This document shows, piece by piece, positions 27,700 to 36,051 of a DNA stretch of 64,000 bases. The notes under the pieces are model-generated. The model saw only the letters and a list, made by a program, of their open reading frames with translations. It was not told the origin of the DNA and ran no database searches. Position numbers and translations under genes: made by a program. Every line of letters begins with the position of its first letter. Position 1 is the first letter of the stretch. Origin of the DNA: Microbacterium sp. TNHR37B (GTDB taxonomy: Bacteria > Actinomycetota > Actinomycetes > Actinomycetales > Microbacteriaceae); assembly GCF_001620065.1 (NCBI RefSeq), contig NZ_LQGV01000001.1, positions 496,001 to 560,000 on the forward strand, written 5' to 3'.

Positions 27700-28995
27700 T
27701 CAGTCCCAGCCGGGTGGGAGCGTTGCGCCGAGTGCGGCCAGCGGGCCTCGCGCCTTCACACCGACCTCCGCCACCTCGGCGCTCGCATCGGAGTGCCACG
27801 TGATCCCCCCGCCTGCTCCCACGTAGACGCCCTCGCGCTCGAAGACGATGGACCGGATGACCATCGCAAGGTCGGCCGCGCCGTCCTGTCCGATCCATCC
27901 GAAGCACCCGGCGAAGACGCCTCGCTCCGCGCCCTCCAGGGCATGCAGGATCGACATCGCGGAGAGCTTCGGCGCCCCGGTCATGCTGCCGGCGGGGAAG
28001 GTGGCGTCCAGGACCTCGCCGATCCGGGCGCCGGCGGTGAGGGTCCCCGAGATCGCGCTCACCAGCTGATGCACGGCGGCGTACGACTCGACGTCTAGGA
28101 GGCGGTCCACGACGACCGAACCGGGCACGCACACACGCTGCAGGTCATTGCGCATGAGGTCGACGATCATCACGTTCTCGGCACGTTCCTTCGCGCTCGC
28201 GCGCAGCTCATCGATCAGCTGCCGATCCTCCTCCCCCGTCGCGCCCCGGGGCCGCGTGCCTTTGATCGGATGTGTGCGGACGGTTCCCGCCGAGATCTCG
28301 AGGAACCGCTCGGGACTCGCGCTCACCAGGGAGCGGGGGCCCACCCGGATGATGCCGCCGTGATGGGAGGGGGTCGCGGCGCGGAGCCGGAGGTACGCCG
28401 TCACGGGGTCCACCACCGCCTCGACGGTGAAACGGGTGGTGAGGCAGAGCTGGTAGGCGTCGCCCTCCCTGATCGCCTCCCGGCAGCGGCCGATCAGACG
28501 GGCGTAGGCAGCGGCGGTGTGCCGCGCGATGGCAGGGACGGGTTCTGGCGCGCGGAGCGCAGGCAGGGCGCGTCGCCACGATCGAACCGTCAGCTCGAAG
28601 GCATCGAGCTCGTCGGTCGGAGCGCAGAGCCACAGCCGTCGCGTCGCGTGGTCGGCGGCGACGAGTCGGCGCACGTGCACGCCCGCGCCGCCGGGGGCCG
28701 CGGAACCGCGGTGGGACGGGGCCCCCGCGCGAGCCGCCGCGTCGTCGTAGTCGAGCCAGCCGACCCAGCCGCCCTGGAACGGGGGCGCTCCGGCCACCGC
28801 CGACTGCCCGCCGATGGCGAGATCGCGGGGCGCCCCGGCGGCGGAATCGCCGATGCCGAGGTAGCTCCAGCCCGTGCCGGCGTCCTGCCCCGCATCCAAC
28901 CAGAACCCGAGATCGTCCTGGGCCGGGCCGCCGAGGTAGAGCTCGACGGGCTCGATCCACTCCCCGAAGGGGCGGCTGACGAGAGGTGACGGCAC
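27700..28995 (-). CDS. pabB: Aminodeoxychorismate synthase component I (PabB-like)
   Basis: A 431-residue chorismate-utilising enzyme. The motif PIKGTR places Lys245 where aminodeoxychorismate synthases carry the catalytic lysine, whereas anthranilate synthases have PIAGT, so PabB is preferred over TrpE. SMTGAPK and GAGGGITWHSD complete the active site. It would make 4-amino-4-deoxychorismate for folate. The glutaminase partner PabA and the lyase PabC are not adjacent. The GTG start is preceded by TAGCCT at six bases, so the transcript is probably leaderless. Confidence 0.87.
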   Translation of the reverse strand: MPSPLVSRPFGEWIEPVELYLGGPAQDDLGFWLDAGQDAGTGWSYLGIGDSAAGAPRDLAIGGQSAVAGAPPFQGGWVGWLDYDDAAARAGAPSHRGSAAPGGAGVHVRRLVAADHATRRLWLCAPTDELDAFELTVRSWRRALPALRAPEPVPAIARHTAAAYARLIGRCREAIREGDAYQLCLTTRFTVEAVVDPVTAYLRLRAATPSHHGGIIRVGPRSLVSASPERFLEISAGTVRTHPIKGTRPRGATGEEDRQLIDELRASAKERAENVMIVDLMRNDLQRVCVPGSVVVDRLLDVESYAAVHQLVSAISGTLTAGARIGEVLDATFPAGSMTGAPKLSAMSILHALEGAERGVFAGCFGWIGQDGAADLAMVIRSIVFEREGVYVGAGGGITWHSDASAEVAEVGVKARGPLAALGATLPPGWD

Positions 28996-29001
28996 AGTAC
29001 C

Positions 29002-29007
29002 AGGCTA
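29002..29007 (-). promoter_or_regulatory. Leaderless-type -10 box for pabB
   Basis: TAGCCT six bases before the pabB GTG, inside the 73-base gap shared with the divergent DedA promoter. Confidence 0.5.
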
Positions 29008-29056
29008 GATCGTCGAGCCGTGCGGCAAAGGCTCAGTCGCCGCCTCACCTCCGACG

Positions 29057-29062
29057 TAGGCT
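29057..29062 (+). promoter_or_regulatory. Leaderless-type -10 box for the DedA gene
   Basis: TAGGCT six bases before the GTG at 29069. Confidence 0.6.
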
Positions 29063-29068
29063 GGAGCG

Positions 29069-29743
29069 GTGAACGAGTTCCTCACCTGGCTGCTCGACGC
29101 CGTGCAGAGTGTCGACCCGGTGGTGAGGACATTGCTGGCCGGCGTCGCCATCATGCTCGAAACGAGTGTCCTCATCGGTCTGATCGTTCCCGGAGACACC
29201 GTCGTCATCGTGGCAGGCACCGCGGTGGCATCGCCGTGGGAGGCCGGCGCCCTCATCCTCGTCGTCATCGTGGGCGCTCTGGCCGGCGAGAGCATCGGCT
29301 TCTGGCTGGGCCGCTGGCTGGGACCTCGCATACGCTTCTCGCGCCTGGGCGCCAAGGTCGGCGAGGACAACTGGACCCGTGCGGAGCTGTATCTGCGACG
29401 GCGCGGCGGCCCCGCCATCTTCTTGTCGCGCTTCCTTCCCGTGCTGCATTCGCTCGTGCCCCTCACCGTCGGCATGAGCGGCTTCTCGTATCGTCGCTTC
29501 CTGGCGTGGACCGCGCCGGCGTGCACCCTGTGGTCGATCTTGTACGTCTCGGTCGCCGCCGCAGCCGCGGGCACTTACCGCGAGCTGGCCGACCGCATCC
29601 ACTTCGCGGGCTACATCTTCGTCGCTGTCATCGCGCTGTTCCTCATCCTCGTGTACGTGGCCAAGCGGGTGATCGTCGCCCGGGAGTCGCGTCATCTGCG
29701 CCTCGACGACGAGGAGAACCGCAACGCCGACGAGCGGGCATGA
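29069..29743 (+). CDS. DedA/VTT-domain membrane protein
   Basis: A 224-residue DedA-family protein with about five hydrophobic segments, the GESIGFWLGRWLG re-entrant region and the conserved SRFLPVLHSLVPLTVGM stretch. DedA proteins recycle lipid carriers such as undecaprenyl phosphate or translocate phospholipids; which applies here is unknown. Start is GTG without a ribosome-binding site, consistent with a leaderless transcript. The next gene encodes an App1-like phosphatidate phosphatase, which supports a lipid role. Confidence 0.92.
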   Translation: MNEFLTWLLDAVQSVDPVVRTLLAGVAIMLETSVLIGLIVPGDTVVIVAGTAVASPWEAGALILVVIVGALAGESIGFWLGRWLGPRIRFSRLGAKVGEDNWTRAELYLRRRGGPAIFLSRFLPVLHSLVPLTVGMSGFSYRRFLAWTAPACTLWSILYVSVAAAAAGTYRELADRIHFAGYIFVAVIALFLILVYVAKRVIVARESRHLRLDDEENRNADERA

Positions 29744-29749
29744 AAGACT
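29744..29749 (+). promoter_or_regulatory. Possible leaderless -10 box for the App1-like gene
   Basis: AAGACT six bases before the ATG at 29756. The first base departs from the TAnnnT pattern, so this is weaker than the others. Confidence 0.35.
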
Positions 29750-29755
29750 GAGACG

Positions 29756-30793
29756 ATGTCTGGCGCTCCCCCCTCTCGCCCGAAGGTGCTGTGGCTTGCC
29801 CGGTGGGAGTACCGCTTCCACGCGTGGCGCGAGCGGCGCGCCCGCGCCCGCGGTCAGAAGCCGACGGTCGCGGCCTTTCCGGGCTACGGCGGCGAGGACT
29901 GGGTGCGCGTTCTCGGACGCGTGCTCATCGTTCCGCCGCTGCGGTCGCGTCGTGGCGGCGAGTTCGCGAGCGTTCGGGGGTGGCGCAGCTTCGCGTCGGT
30001 GCCCGTCGGCTTCGCCCAGGTGACCGTCACGATCGACGGGGTCTCTCACGAGGTGGTGGCCGATCGCGGCGGTGTCATCGACACGGTGCTTCCGGCGAAG
30101 CAGGCTCCGGGATGGCAACCGCTCACGATGTCGGTCGAGGGCAGCGACCCGGTCGAGACTCGGGTCTTCGTCGTGGGCTCGGACACGTCCTTCGGGATCG
30201 TCTGCGACGTGGACGACACGGTGATGGTCACTGCCCTGCCGCGGCCGCTCGTGGCGGCATGGAACTCGTTCGTGCTCGACGAGCACGCGCGGCAGCCCGT
30301 CCCCGGCATGGCCGTGCTCCTGGAGAGACTCGTGCGCGATCATCCCGGTGCCCCCGTGGTCTATCTCTCCACCGGCGCCTGGAACGTCGCGCCGACGCTC
30401 GTCCGCTTTCTGCGGCGCCATCTCTTCCCGCCCGGAGCCTTGCTCCTGACCGATTGGGGCCCCACTCACGATCGGTGGTTCCGGAGCGGAAAGGCGCACA
30501 AGAGTGAGAACCTCCGTCGATTGGTGCGCGAGTTCCCCCAGGTGAAGTGGATGCTGATCGGCGACGACGGGCAGCACGACGACGACCTGTACACCGCGTT
30601 CACGAGCGACTTCCCCGACCACGTCACCGCGGTCGCCATCCGCCAGCTGTCGGCCGCCGAGGCCGTTCTCGCAGGAGGCCGCACGGCGGTGAACGACCAC
30701 TCGGCCGCACGTGTGCCCTGGGTCACCGGTCCCGATGGTGCGGAACTCCTGGAGCGCCTCGCCGACGTGGGGATCGTCGATCAGGCTCCCTGA
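29756..30793 (+). CDS. App1/DUF2183-family phosphatase
   Basis: A 345-residue protein with a C-terminal HAD-type phosphatase domain. The nucleophile motif DVDDT begins at Asp151, followed by STGAWN and the acidic IGDDGQHD motif. This is the App1 (DUF2183) family, known in yeast as phosphatidate phosphatase; the bacterial substrate is not established. The N-terminal 150 residues are Arg-rich and beta-rich, without a membrane helix. It lies 12 bases after the DedA gene and is likely co-transcribed, though a weak -10 box also precedes it. Confidence 0.87.
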   Translation: MSGAPPSRPKVLWLARWEYRFHAWRERRARARGQKPTVAAFPGYGGEDWVRVLGRVLIVPPLRSRRGGEFASVRGWRSFASVPVGFAQVTVTIDGVSHEVVADRGGVIDTVLPAKQAPGWQPLTMSVEGSDPVETRVFVVGSDTSFGIVCDVDDTVMVTALPRPLVAAWNSFVLDEHARQPVPGMAVLLERLVRDHPGAPVVYLSTGAWNVAPTLVRFLRRHLFPPGALLLTDWGPTHDRWFRSGKAHKSENLRRLVREFPQVKWMLIGDDGQHDDDLYTAFTSDFPDHVTAVAIRQLSAAEAVLAGGRTAVNDHSAARVPWVTGPDGAELLERLADVGIVDQAP

Positions 30794-30824
30794 CGCGCTG
30801 CCGCCGGGTGTCGGCGGCCCTGTC

Positions 30825-30830
30825 TAGGCT
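30825..30830 (+). promoter_or_regulatory. Leaderless-type -10 box for the HMCES/YedK gene
   Basis: TAGGCT six bases before the ATG at 30837. Confidence 0.6.
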
Positions 30831-30836
30831 GGGCTC

Positions 30837-31547
30837 ATGTGCGGTCGCTTCGTCGTTGCCCAAGACGGTTCTGAGCTCGTCGGCGTGCTCCGCGTCGACG
30901 TCGTGGCCGACGACCTCCCCGGGCCATCGTTCAACATCGCGCCGACGGATCGCGTGGCGATCGTCCTCGACTCGGCCAAGACCGAGCCTCCCACGCGTCG
31001 GCTCGAGGCCGCCCGGTGGGGCCTCGTTCCGTCCTGGGCGAAGGACCCGTCGCTGGGCGTCCGAGCCTTCAACGCGCGTTCGGAGGAGGTCGAGGACAAG
31101 CCGATGTTCCGTCAGGCGCTCATCAAGCGTCGCGCGATCGTTCCCGCAACGGGCTACTACGAATGGCACACCGAGGCCGGCGTGAAGACCCCCTACTTCA
31201 TCTCCCCCGCCGACGGCGACCCACTGCTGTTCGCCGGCCTGTACGAGTGGTGGAAGGATGCGGCGAAAGCAGACGACGATCCGGCTCGCTGGCTGCTGAG
31301 CTTCACCATCATGACGCGCGCCTCGGTGGGCGAGCTCGGCTCGATCCACGACCGCATGCCGTTGTTCCTCGATGTGGACCACGCCGACGCGTGGCTCGAC
31401 CCGACGACGGACAACGTCGGCGACGTGCTGGACGCGGCCATCGATGCCGCACCGCTTCTGGCCGAGTCGATGACCCTTTATCCGGTCAGCTCTGCGGTGG
31501 GCAACGTCCGCAACAACGATGCCTCGCTCATCGCCCCGGTGGCGTGA
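30837..31547 (+). CDS. HMCES/YedK (SRAP) abasic-site sensor
   Basis: A 236-residue SOS response-associated peptidase (SRAP) protein. Members crosslink through Cys2 to abasic sites in single-stranded DNA, shielding them from nucleases. All key residues are present: Cys2 in MCGRF, Asn79 in FNARSE, Glu109 in GYYEWH and His171 in SIHDRMP. Cys2 must be exposed by removal of the initiator Met, which fixes the start. The transcript appears leaderless. Its last codons and stop form one arm of a long hairpin shared with the convergent PTS gene. Confidence 0.95.
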   Translation: MCGRFVVAQDGSELVGVLRVDVVADDLPGPSFNIAPTDRVAIVLDSAKTEPPTRRLEAARWGLVPSWAKDPSLGVRAFNARSEEVEDKPMFRQALIKRRAIVPATGYYEWHTEAGVKTPYFISPADGDPLLFAGLYEWWKDAAKADDDPARWLLSFTIMTRASVGELGSIHDRMPLFLDVDHADAWLDPTTDNVGDVLDAAIDAAPLLAESMTLYPVSSAVGNVRNNDASLIAPVA

Positions 31548-31559
31548 GCGAGGCATCGT
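31516..31559. terminator. Long bidirectional hairpin between convergent genes
   Basis: ACGATGCCTCGCTCA (31516-31530) pairs perfectly with TGAGCGAGGCATCGT (31545-31559), and CGCC/GGCG extends the stem inside with one bulged T and a 5-base loop. It spans the stop codon of the HMCES/YedK gene and ends 3 bases before the PTS stop. There is no T-run on either strand. Confidence 0.75.
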
Positions 31560-31562
31560 CGA

Positions 31563-33554
31563 TCAGGTCAACTCGACGAGCGCCGTCTCATCGTTGACGA
31601 TCACGATCGGGGTGATCGGCGACAGCCCGGCGGCGCGGATCTTGTCGACGTCGAAGCGCAGGAGCGGTGTGCCCGCCGTCACGTCGTCGCCCGCCGCCAC
31701 GAGGGGCTCGAAGCCGTCTCCCTTGAGGGCGACGGTGTCCACTCCGACATGGATCAGCAGTTCGACGCCGTCCGCCAGCTGGAGCCCGATCGCATGGCCG
31801 GTCGGGAACACCGAGGCGACCGTGGCATCGGCGGGCGCCACGACGGTGTCGCCCGTGGGATCGACGGCCACGCCCGGACCCATCGTCCCCTGCGCGAACA
31901 TCGGGTCGGGAACCTCTGCGAGGGGCAGCACGCGGCCGGCGAGGGGTTGACGGAGGCGGACGACCTTCCCGCGCGAGCGCAGACGCTGCTCCGCGGCCGC
32001 CCCCGCAGCGACGGCGGCCGCTGCGACGTTCGGAAGGCCCACGGCGGTGGCGAGACCCGCGACCGCACCCGTCTGTCCGGCATCCGCCCCACGGAACGCT
32101 TCGATCCGCTCGGTCCGGTCGTTGATGATGTCCTCCATCGCGTCCTTGACGAACTGGACGTTGAGGCCGTAAACGACCTGCACGGAGTGGCCGCCTGCCT
32201 TCATCGTTCCTGCGGCGCCGGCGCGTTTGAGTGCATGCTCGTCGACCTTCGACACGTCCGCGATCTCCATGCGGAGCCGCGTCGCGCAGTTGTCGAGCTC
32301 GACGATGTTGTCCTTGCCTCCCAGCCCCGCGATGAACTTCTCGGCGGTGCCGTGGTATCCGGAGAGCGAGGTGCCGATGTTGTCGGCGTCCTGTGCGTCG
32401 GCGTCGTCCTCGCGCCCGGGAGTCTTCAGCCGGAAGCGCTTGATGAAGAAGTAGAACGTGAAGAAGTAGATGAAGAACCAGCCCACACCCATCAGCAGGA
32501 GAATCCAGGGGTTCTGGGCGAGCGGATTGGCCCATTGGAGCACCATGTCGATGAAGCCGCCGGAGAAGCCGAACCCGAGGCGTGTGGGCAGCAGCGCCGC
32601 GAGCCCGACGGAGATGCCGGTGAACACGGCGTGGATGAGGTAGAGCCACGGGGCGACGAACATGAATGCGAATTCCAGCGGCTCGGTGACCCCCACGAAG
32701 AACGACGCGAACGCCGCCGAGAGCATGATGCCATAGGTGACCTTGCGGCGCTTGGTCTGCGCCGTGAGATACATCGCCAAGGCGGCACCCGGGAGACCGA
32801 ACATCATGATCGGGAAGAAGCCCGCCATGTACTGCCCCGTCACGCCGTACTCGCCGGTGTCGTTGAGGAAGTTCGACAGGTCGTTGATCCCTGCCACATC
32901 GAACCAGAACACCGAGTTCAACGCGTGGTGGAGGCCGGTCGGGATCAACAGTCGATTCATGAACCCGTAGATGCCCGCGCCGAACGGTCCGAGCGTCGCG
33001 ATCCACTCTCCGAAAGCCACGAGCCCGCCGTACACGACCGGCCAGATGAACAGCAGGAGCACGGCTACGATGAGCGAGACGCCTGCCGTGACGATCGCGA
33101 CAGATCGGCGGCCCGAGAAGAACGACAGGGCGTCGGGGAGCTTCGTGTCTTTGAACCGGTTGTAGCACCAGGCGCCGATCAGCCCCGCAATGATGCCGAC
33201 GAAGACATTCTGGACACGGCCGAAGGCGGGGTCGACGGTCTCGGGGTCGGCAACGTTAAGCAACCCGGCAACGTTCGCGGGACTGAGGAGCGTGACGATC
33301 GTCAGCCACGACACCAGCCCGGCCAGAGCAGACGTCCCATCGGTCTTGTTGGCCATGCCGATGGAGATGCCCACCGCGAACAACAGCGGCAGATTGTCGA
33401 GGAGTGCTCCACCGGCGGCGCCGAGGAACGTGGAGACGACGTTGCCTCCGGTCACCGACGCGATCCAGTAGGAGACGCCCGAGAGGATCGCCGCGACGGG
33501 AAGCACGGCGACCGGGAGCATGATCGATCGACCGAGACGTTGAAAGAACTTCAT
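31563..33554 (-). CDS. PTS glucose/N-acetylglucosamine transporter, EIICBA
   Basis: A 663-residue phosphotransferase-system permease with domains in the order C-B-A. The EIIC membrane domain fills about residues 1-385. EIIB follows with the phosphocysteine Cys423 in NCATRLR, and EIIA carries the phosphohistidine His602 in LLIHVGVDT. The family covers glucose and N-acetylglucosamine permeases; the EIIC sequence looks closer to the N-acetylglucosamine branch, but I would not fix the substrate. The ATG at 33554 has GGAG eight bases upstream and is preferred over an upstream in-frame start. A five-codon mini-ORF overlaps this start. Confidence 0.9.
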   Translation of the reverse strand: MKFFQRLGRSIMLPVAVLPVAAILSGVSYWIASVTGGNVVSTFLGAAGGALLDNLPLLFAVGISIGMANKTDGTSALAGLVSWLTIVTLLSPANVAGLLNVADPETVDPAFGRVQNVFVGIIAGLIGAWCYNRFKDTKLPDALSFFSGRRSVAIVTAGVSLIVAVLLLFIWPVVYGGLVAFGEWIATLGPFGAGIYGFMNRLLIPTGLHHALNSVFWFDVAGINDLSNFLNDTGEYGVTGQYMAGFFPIMMFGLPGAALAMYLTAQTKRRKVTYGIMLSAAFASFFVGVTEPLEFAFMFVAPWLYLIHAVFTGISVGLAALLPTRLGFGFSGGFIDMVLQWANPLAQNPWILLLMGVGWFFIYFFTFYFFIKRFRLKTPGREDDADAQDADNIGTSLSGYHGTAEKFIAGLGGKDNIVELDNCATRLRMEIADVSKVDEHALKRAGAAGTMKAGGHSVQVVYGLNVQFVKDAMEDIINDRTERIEAFRGADAGQTGAVAGLATAVGLPNVAAAAVAAGAAAEQRLRSRGKVVRLRQPLAGRVLPLAEVPDPMFAQGTMGPGVAVDPTGDTVVAPADATVASVFPTGHAIGLQLADGVELLIHVGVDTVALKGDGFEPLVAAGDDVTAGTPLLRFDVDKIRAAGLSPITPIVIVNDETALVELT

Positions 33555-33674
33555 CCGTGAAACTCCATCCGTGAGGACCACGCGACCGCATCGTCACGTG
33601 TGCCACGAACGTACCGCCGGCTCGGGTTCGCGCACCACCGGCCACTCCGCCCACGCCGTGACGCGTTGGTGCGA

Positions 33675-33701
33675 CAGCCGCACGCAGCCGCACGCAGCCG
33701 C
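33675..33701. repeat. Short tandem 10-mer repeat
   Basis: CAGCCGCACG occurs about 2.7 times in tandem, between the tRNA-Ala terminator and the PTS gene, where the PTS promoter should be. Confidence 0.85.
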
Positions 33702-33740
33702 GCTCGCGGACGACCGGCACGCACCGTACTGAGAAATGAC

Positions 33741-33767
33741 AAAAACCCCGGATGAACCGGGGTTTTT
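33741..33767 (-). terminator. Terminator of tRNA-Ala
   Basis: On the minus strand AAAAACCCCGG and CCGGGGTTTTT form a perfect 11-bp stem with a 5-base loop, beginning one base after the tRNA 3' end. Confidence 0.95.
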
Positions 33768-33768
33768 G

Positions 33769-33841
33769 TGGACCTGAGGGGACTCGAACCCCTGACCCCC
33801 TGCATGCCATGCAGGTGCGCTACCAGCTGCGCCACAGGCCC
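33769..33841 (-). tRNA. tRNA-Ala (anticodon GGC)
   Basis: A 73-base tRNA. The acceptor stem GGGCCTG pairs with CAGGTCC, including one G-T pair, with discriminator A. The anticodon arm is CCTGC-ATGGCAT-GCAGG, giving anticodon GGC, and the T arm contains GGTTCGAGTCC. CCA is not encoded and must be added enzymatically. Confidence 0.97.
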
Positions 33842-33868
33842 ATGGTCGCCGCTCGCGGCAACTCCACC

Positions 33869-33874
33869 AGCTTA
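33869..33874 (-). promoter_or_regulatory. Probable -10 box of tRNA-Ala
   Basis: TAAGCT on the minus strand, predicting transcription to start about 20 bases before the tRNA. Confidence 0.5.
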
Positions 33875-33902
33875 CTACATCAGAAAGCCGGCGACGAACC
33901 AC

Positions 33903-34280
33903 TCACTCCGCGGCGACGGCGCGGGGAACGCTGACGGGGATGATGGGGCAGTCCTTCCACAGGCGCTCCAGGCCATAGAAGGCGCGCTCCTCCTCGTGGA
34001 AGACGTGGACGACGAGATCGCCGAAGTCCAGCAGGATCCACCGTGCCTCGTTCCGCCCCTCGCGACGCAGTCGCTTCACTCCGGCCTCGAGCATCGCTTC
34101 CTCGACCGCGTCGGCAATCGCTGCCACGTTCCGCTCGCTCGTCCCGGTGACCAGAAGAAAGGCGTCCACGAGCGGAAGTGGTTCGGAGACGTCGAAGGAG
34201 ACGAACTCCTCCCCACCCTTGGCGGCCGCGGCAGCCGCGGCCACCTGTACGAGCTCGACGGTCGTGTCGGCAACGGTCAT
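33903..34280 (-). CDS. rsfS: Ribosome silencing factor RsfS
   Basis: RsfS binds L14 on the 50S subunit and blocks subunit joining when nutrients are scarce. The 125-residue protein has the family core FLLVTGTSERNVAAIAD, ARWILLDFGDLVVHVF and the final Tyr-Leu-Trp region near YGLERLW. Length is normal. Its ATG overlaps by one base the stop of the preceding anchored-protein gene (TGATG). It is the last gene before the tRNA and is coupled to nadD through that gene, a common order. Confidence 0.95.
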   Translation of the reverse strand: MTVADTTVELVQVAAAAAAAKGGEEFVSFDVSEPLPLVDAFLLVTGTSERNVAAIADAVEEAMLEAGVKRLRREGRNEARWILLDFGDLVVHVFHEEERAFYGLERLWKDCPIIPVSVPRAVAAE

Positions 34281-35449
34281 CAGAAGACTCCTGTCGTGAT
34301 GGCGACGATCAGCACGCCGGCCAGGGCAACGGCGAGCACCCCCGCCGTGATGGCGAGCACGACCATCAATCGGCTGCCTCTTTCGGGGGCAGGCGGCTTG
34401 ATGATCTCTTCGGCGGATTTGATCGTGCTGATGGCGGCACTGGCCGCGATGGGGGTGGGTGAAGAGGCGGCGGGCAGCTCCCCGTCGACGAGCACGGCGT
34501 CGACGTCGGAGCCTTCCGAACGGCCGGGCACGGTCCCCGTCGACCCGTAGGTGTCGGGAAGGGCGAATGTCCCGGTGATGAGAACTTCGCCCGTCGCTGT
34601 GATCGGTGAGACCAGGGACGGCCCCGATTCCGGAGTCTGCGAAAGGATGAGCGCATTCGGCATCGACAGCGCGCCCGTCGCGGCGCTTCCGCGCGTGAGC
34701 AGCTGATCGAAGGAGGCGGGCACCTCGACGTCGCCACCCTGACCCGCGAGCAGGTCGGCTCCGAGGTCCGGAGCGACCGTGCGTCGCTCCTCCCCCGCGT
34801 TCGCTTCCTCGGCGGCTGCGGGCCCCGTCTCATCGGCGGCCGCGTCCGCGGCCGGGTCCGCCACGTGCTCGGGAGCCTCTCCAGGACCGTCCTCGACCGC
34901 GCGGTCATCAGCGTCGTCGGTCGTCGAAGCGGCCGGTTCGCCGAGCGCGGAGGCGTCCTCGTCCGACGAAGCGCTCGTCTCGGCGATCTCCGCCTCATCG
35001 GGGCTCTGGCTCTGTGGGGTCGCCGGTCCCCACGCCGCAGGAGGGGTCCACTCGGTGTCGACCGACTTCCCCGTTGCCGCGGAGGTCTCCGGTTCGCTGA
35101 TCGGCTCGACGACGTCCGAGTCCCCTGCGACCACGGCCGTGTCGCGCTCGGCGGCATCGCGCTGGGCGGCGATGACGTCGGAGGTGATCACCGGGACCGA
35201 GGCCGTCCGGAGGCGCTCGCGCTGACGCACTTCGCGCCGCGTCAGCTGCCTCTCGCCGGTGTGTCCCGCGGCAGGAGCCTCCGCCGGCGCAGGCAACGAC
35301 ACCGGTTCGGCGGCGCGCGGCAAGGGAGCGACCGGCTCCGGGACCGCCGCGGGGGCAGGATTCTCGGTGATGATCTGGTTCGCCGCGGTGTTGCGCAGCT
35401 CGCGCAGCTGTCGCCGGGTCAGCTGCGGTGGCTCTTCGGGTGTGCTCAT
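34280..35449 (-). CDS. Unknown acidic single-pass membrane protein between nadD and rsfS
   Basis: I do not recognise a characterised family. The 389-residue protein begins with a basic patch, [11 protein letters not shown] at residues 10-20, echoed by [13 protein letters not shown] at 69-81. A long low-complexity region rich in Ala, Glu, Asp, Pro and Ser follows. It ends with one strong membrane helix near 362-386 ([20 protein letters not shown]) and almost no tail, so it is probably tail-anchored with the bulk in the cytoplasm. The ATG overlaps the nadD stop as ATGA, and its own stop overlaps rsfS. A much longer frame upstream is nadD read out of frame. Confidence 0.85.
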   Translation of the reverse strand: MSTPEEPPQLTRRQLRELRNTAANQIITENPAPAAVPEPVAPLPRAAEPVSLPAPAEAPAAGHTGERQLTRREVRQRERLRTASVPVITSDVIAAQRDAAERDTAVVAGDSDVVEPISEPETSAATGKSVDTEWTPPAAWGPATPQSQSPDEAEIAETSASSDEDASALGEPAASTTDDADDRAVEDGPGEAPEHVADPAADAAADETGPAAAEEANAGEERRTVAPDLGADLLAGQGGDVEVPASFDQLLTRGSAATGALSMPNALILSQTPESGPSLVSPITATGEVLITGTFALPDTYGSTGTVPGRSEGSDVDAVLVDGELPAASSPTPIAASAAISTIKSAEEIIKPPAPERGSRLMVVLAITAGVLAVALAGVLIVAITTGVF

Positions 35450-36045
35450 GGCTTGCTCCGGTAGAGGTGGTGCTTCGCGATGTATTGGACGACCCCGTCG
35501 GGAACGAGGTACCAGACCGGCTCTCCGCGACGGACCCGTTCGCGACAGTCGGTCGAGGAGATGGCCAGGGCGGGGATCTGCAGTTGGCTCACGTCGTCGC
35601 TGGGGAGTCCGTCGGTGCTCAGCTCGTGCCCCGGTCGAGAGACGGCGACGAAGTGAGCGAGGTCCCACAGCTCCGCGTGGTCCCGCCAGCCGAGGATCTG
35701 TGCGATCGCGTCCGCCCCGGTGATGAAGAAGAGGTCGGCGTCGGGCCGCTGCTTCTTCAGGTCGCGCAGGGTGTCGATCGTGTAGGTCGGTCCGGACCGA
35801 TCGATGTCGACGCGGCTCACACTGAATCGTGGGTTGGACGCCGTGGCGACGACGGTCATGAGGTAGCGGTGCTCGCTCTCGGTGACATCTTCCTTCTGCC
35901 ACGGCTGGCCCGTGGGGACGAAGAGCACCTCGTCGAGGTCGAACGACTGCGCGACTTCGCTGGCGGCCACGAGGTGTCCATGATGGATCGGGTCGAACGT
36001 CCCTCCCATCACCCCGATCCGCGGAGCGCGCGCCGATGCCATCAC
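35446..36045 (-). CDS. nadD: Nicotinate-nucleotide adenylyltransferase
   Basis: NadD joins ATP to nicotinate mononucleotide, making deamido-NAD in NAD biosynthesis. The 199-residue protein has the nucleotidyltransferase signature [11 protein letters not shown] near the N-terminus and the C-terminal SSTDCRERV motif (ISSTxxR type). The start may be the GTG at 36045 or the ATG at 36042, one codon later. The upstream small membrane-protein gene ends six bases away. Confidence 0.96.
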   Translation of the reverse strand: MMASARAPRIGVMGGTFDPIHHGHLVAASEVAQSFDLDEVLFVPTGQPWQKEDVTESEHRYLMTVVATASNPRFSVSRVDIDRSGPTYTIDTLRDLKKQRPDADLFFITGADAIAQILGWRDHAELWDLAHFVAVSRPGHELSTDGLPSDDVSQLQIPALAISSTDCRERVRRGEPVWYLVPDGVVQYIAKHHLYRSKP

Positions 36046-36051
36046 GGCGGC

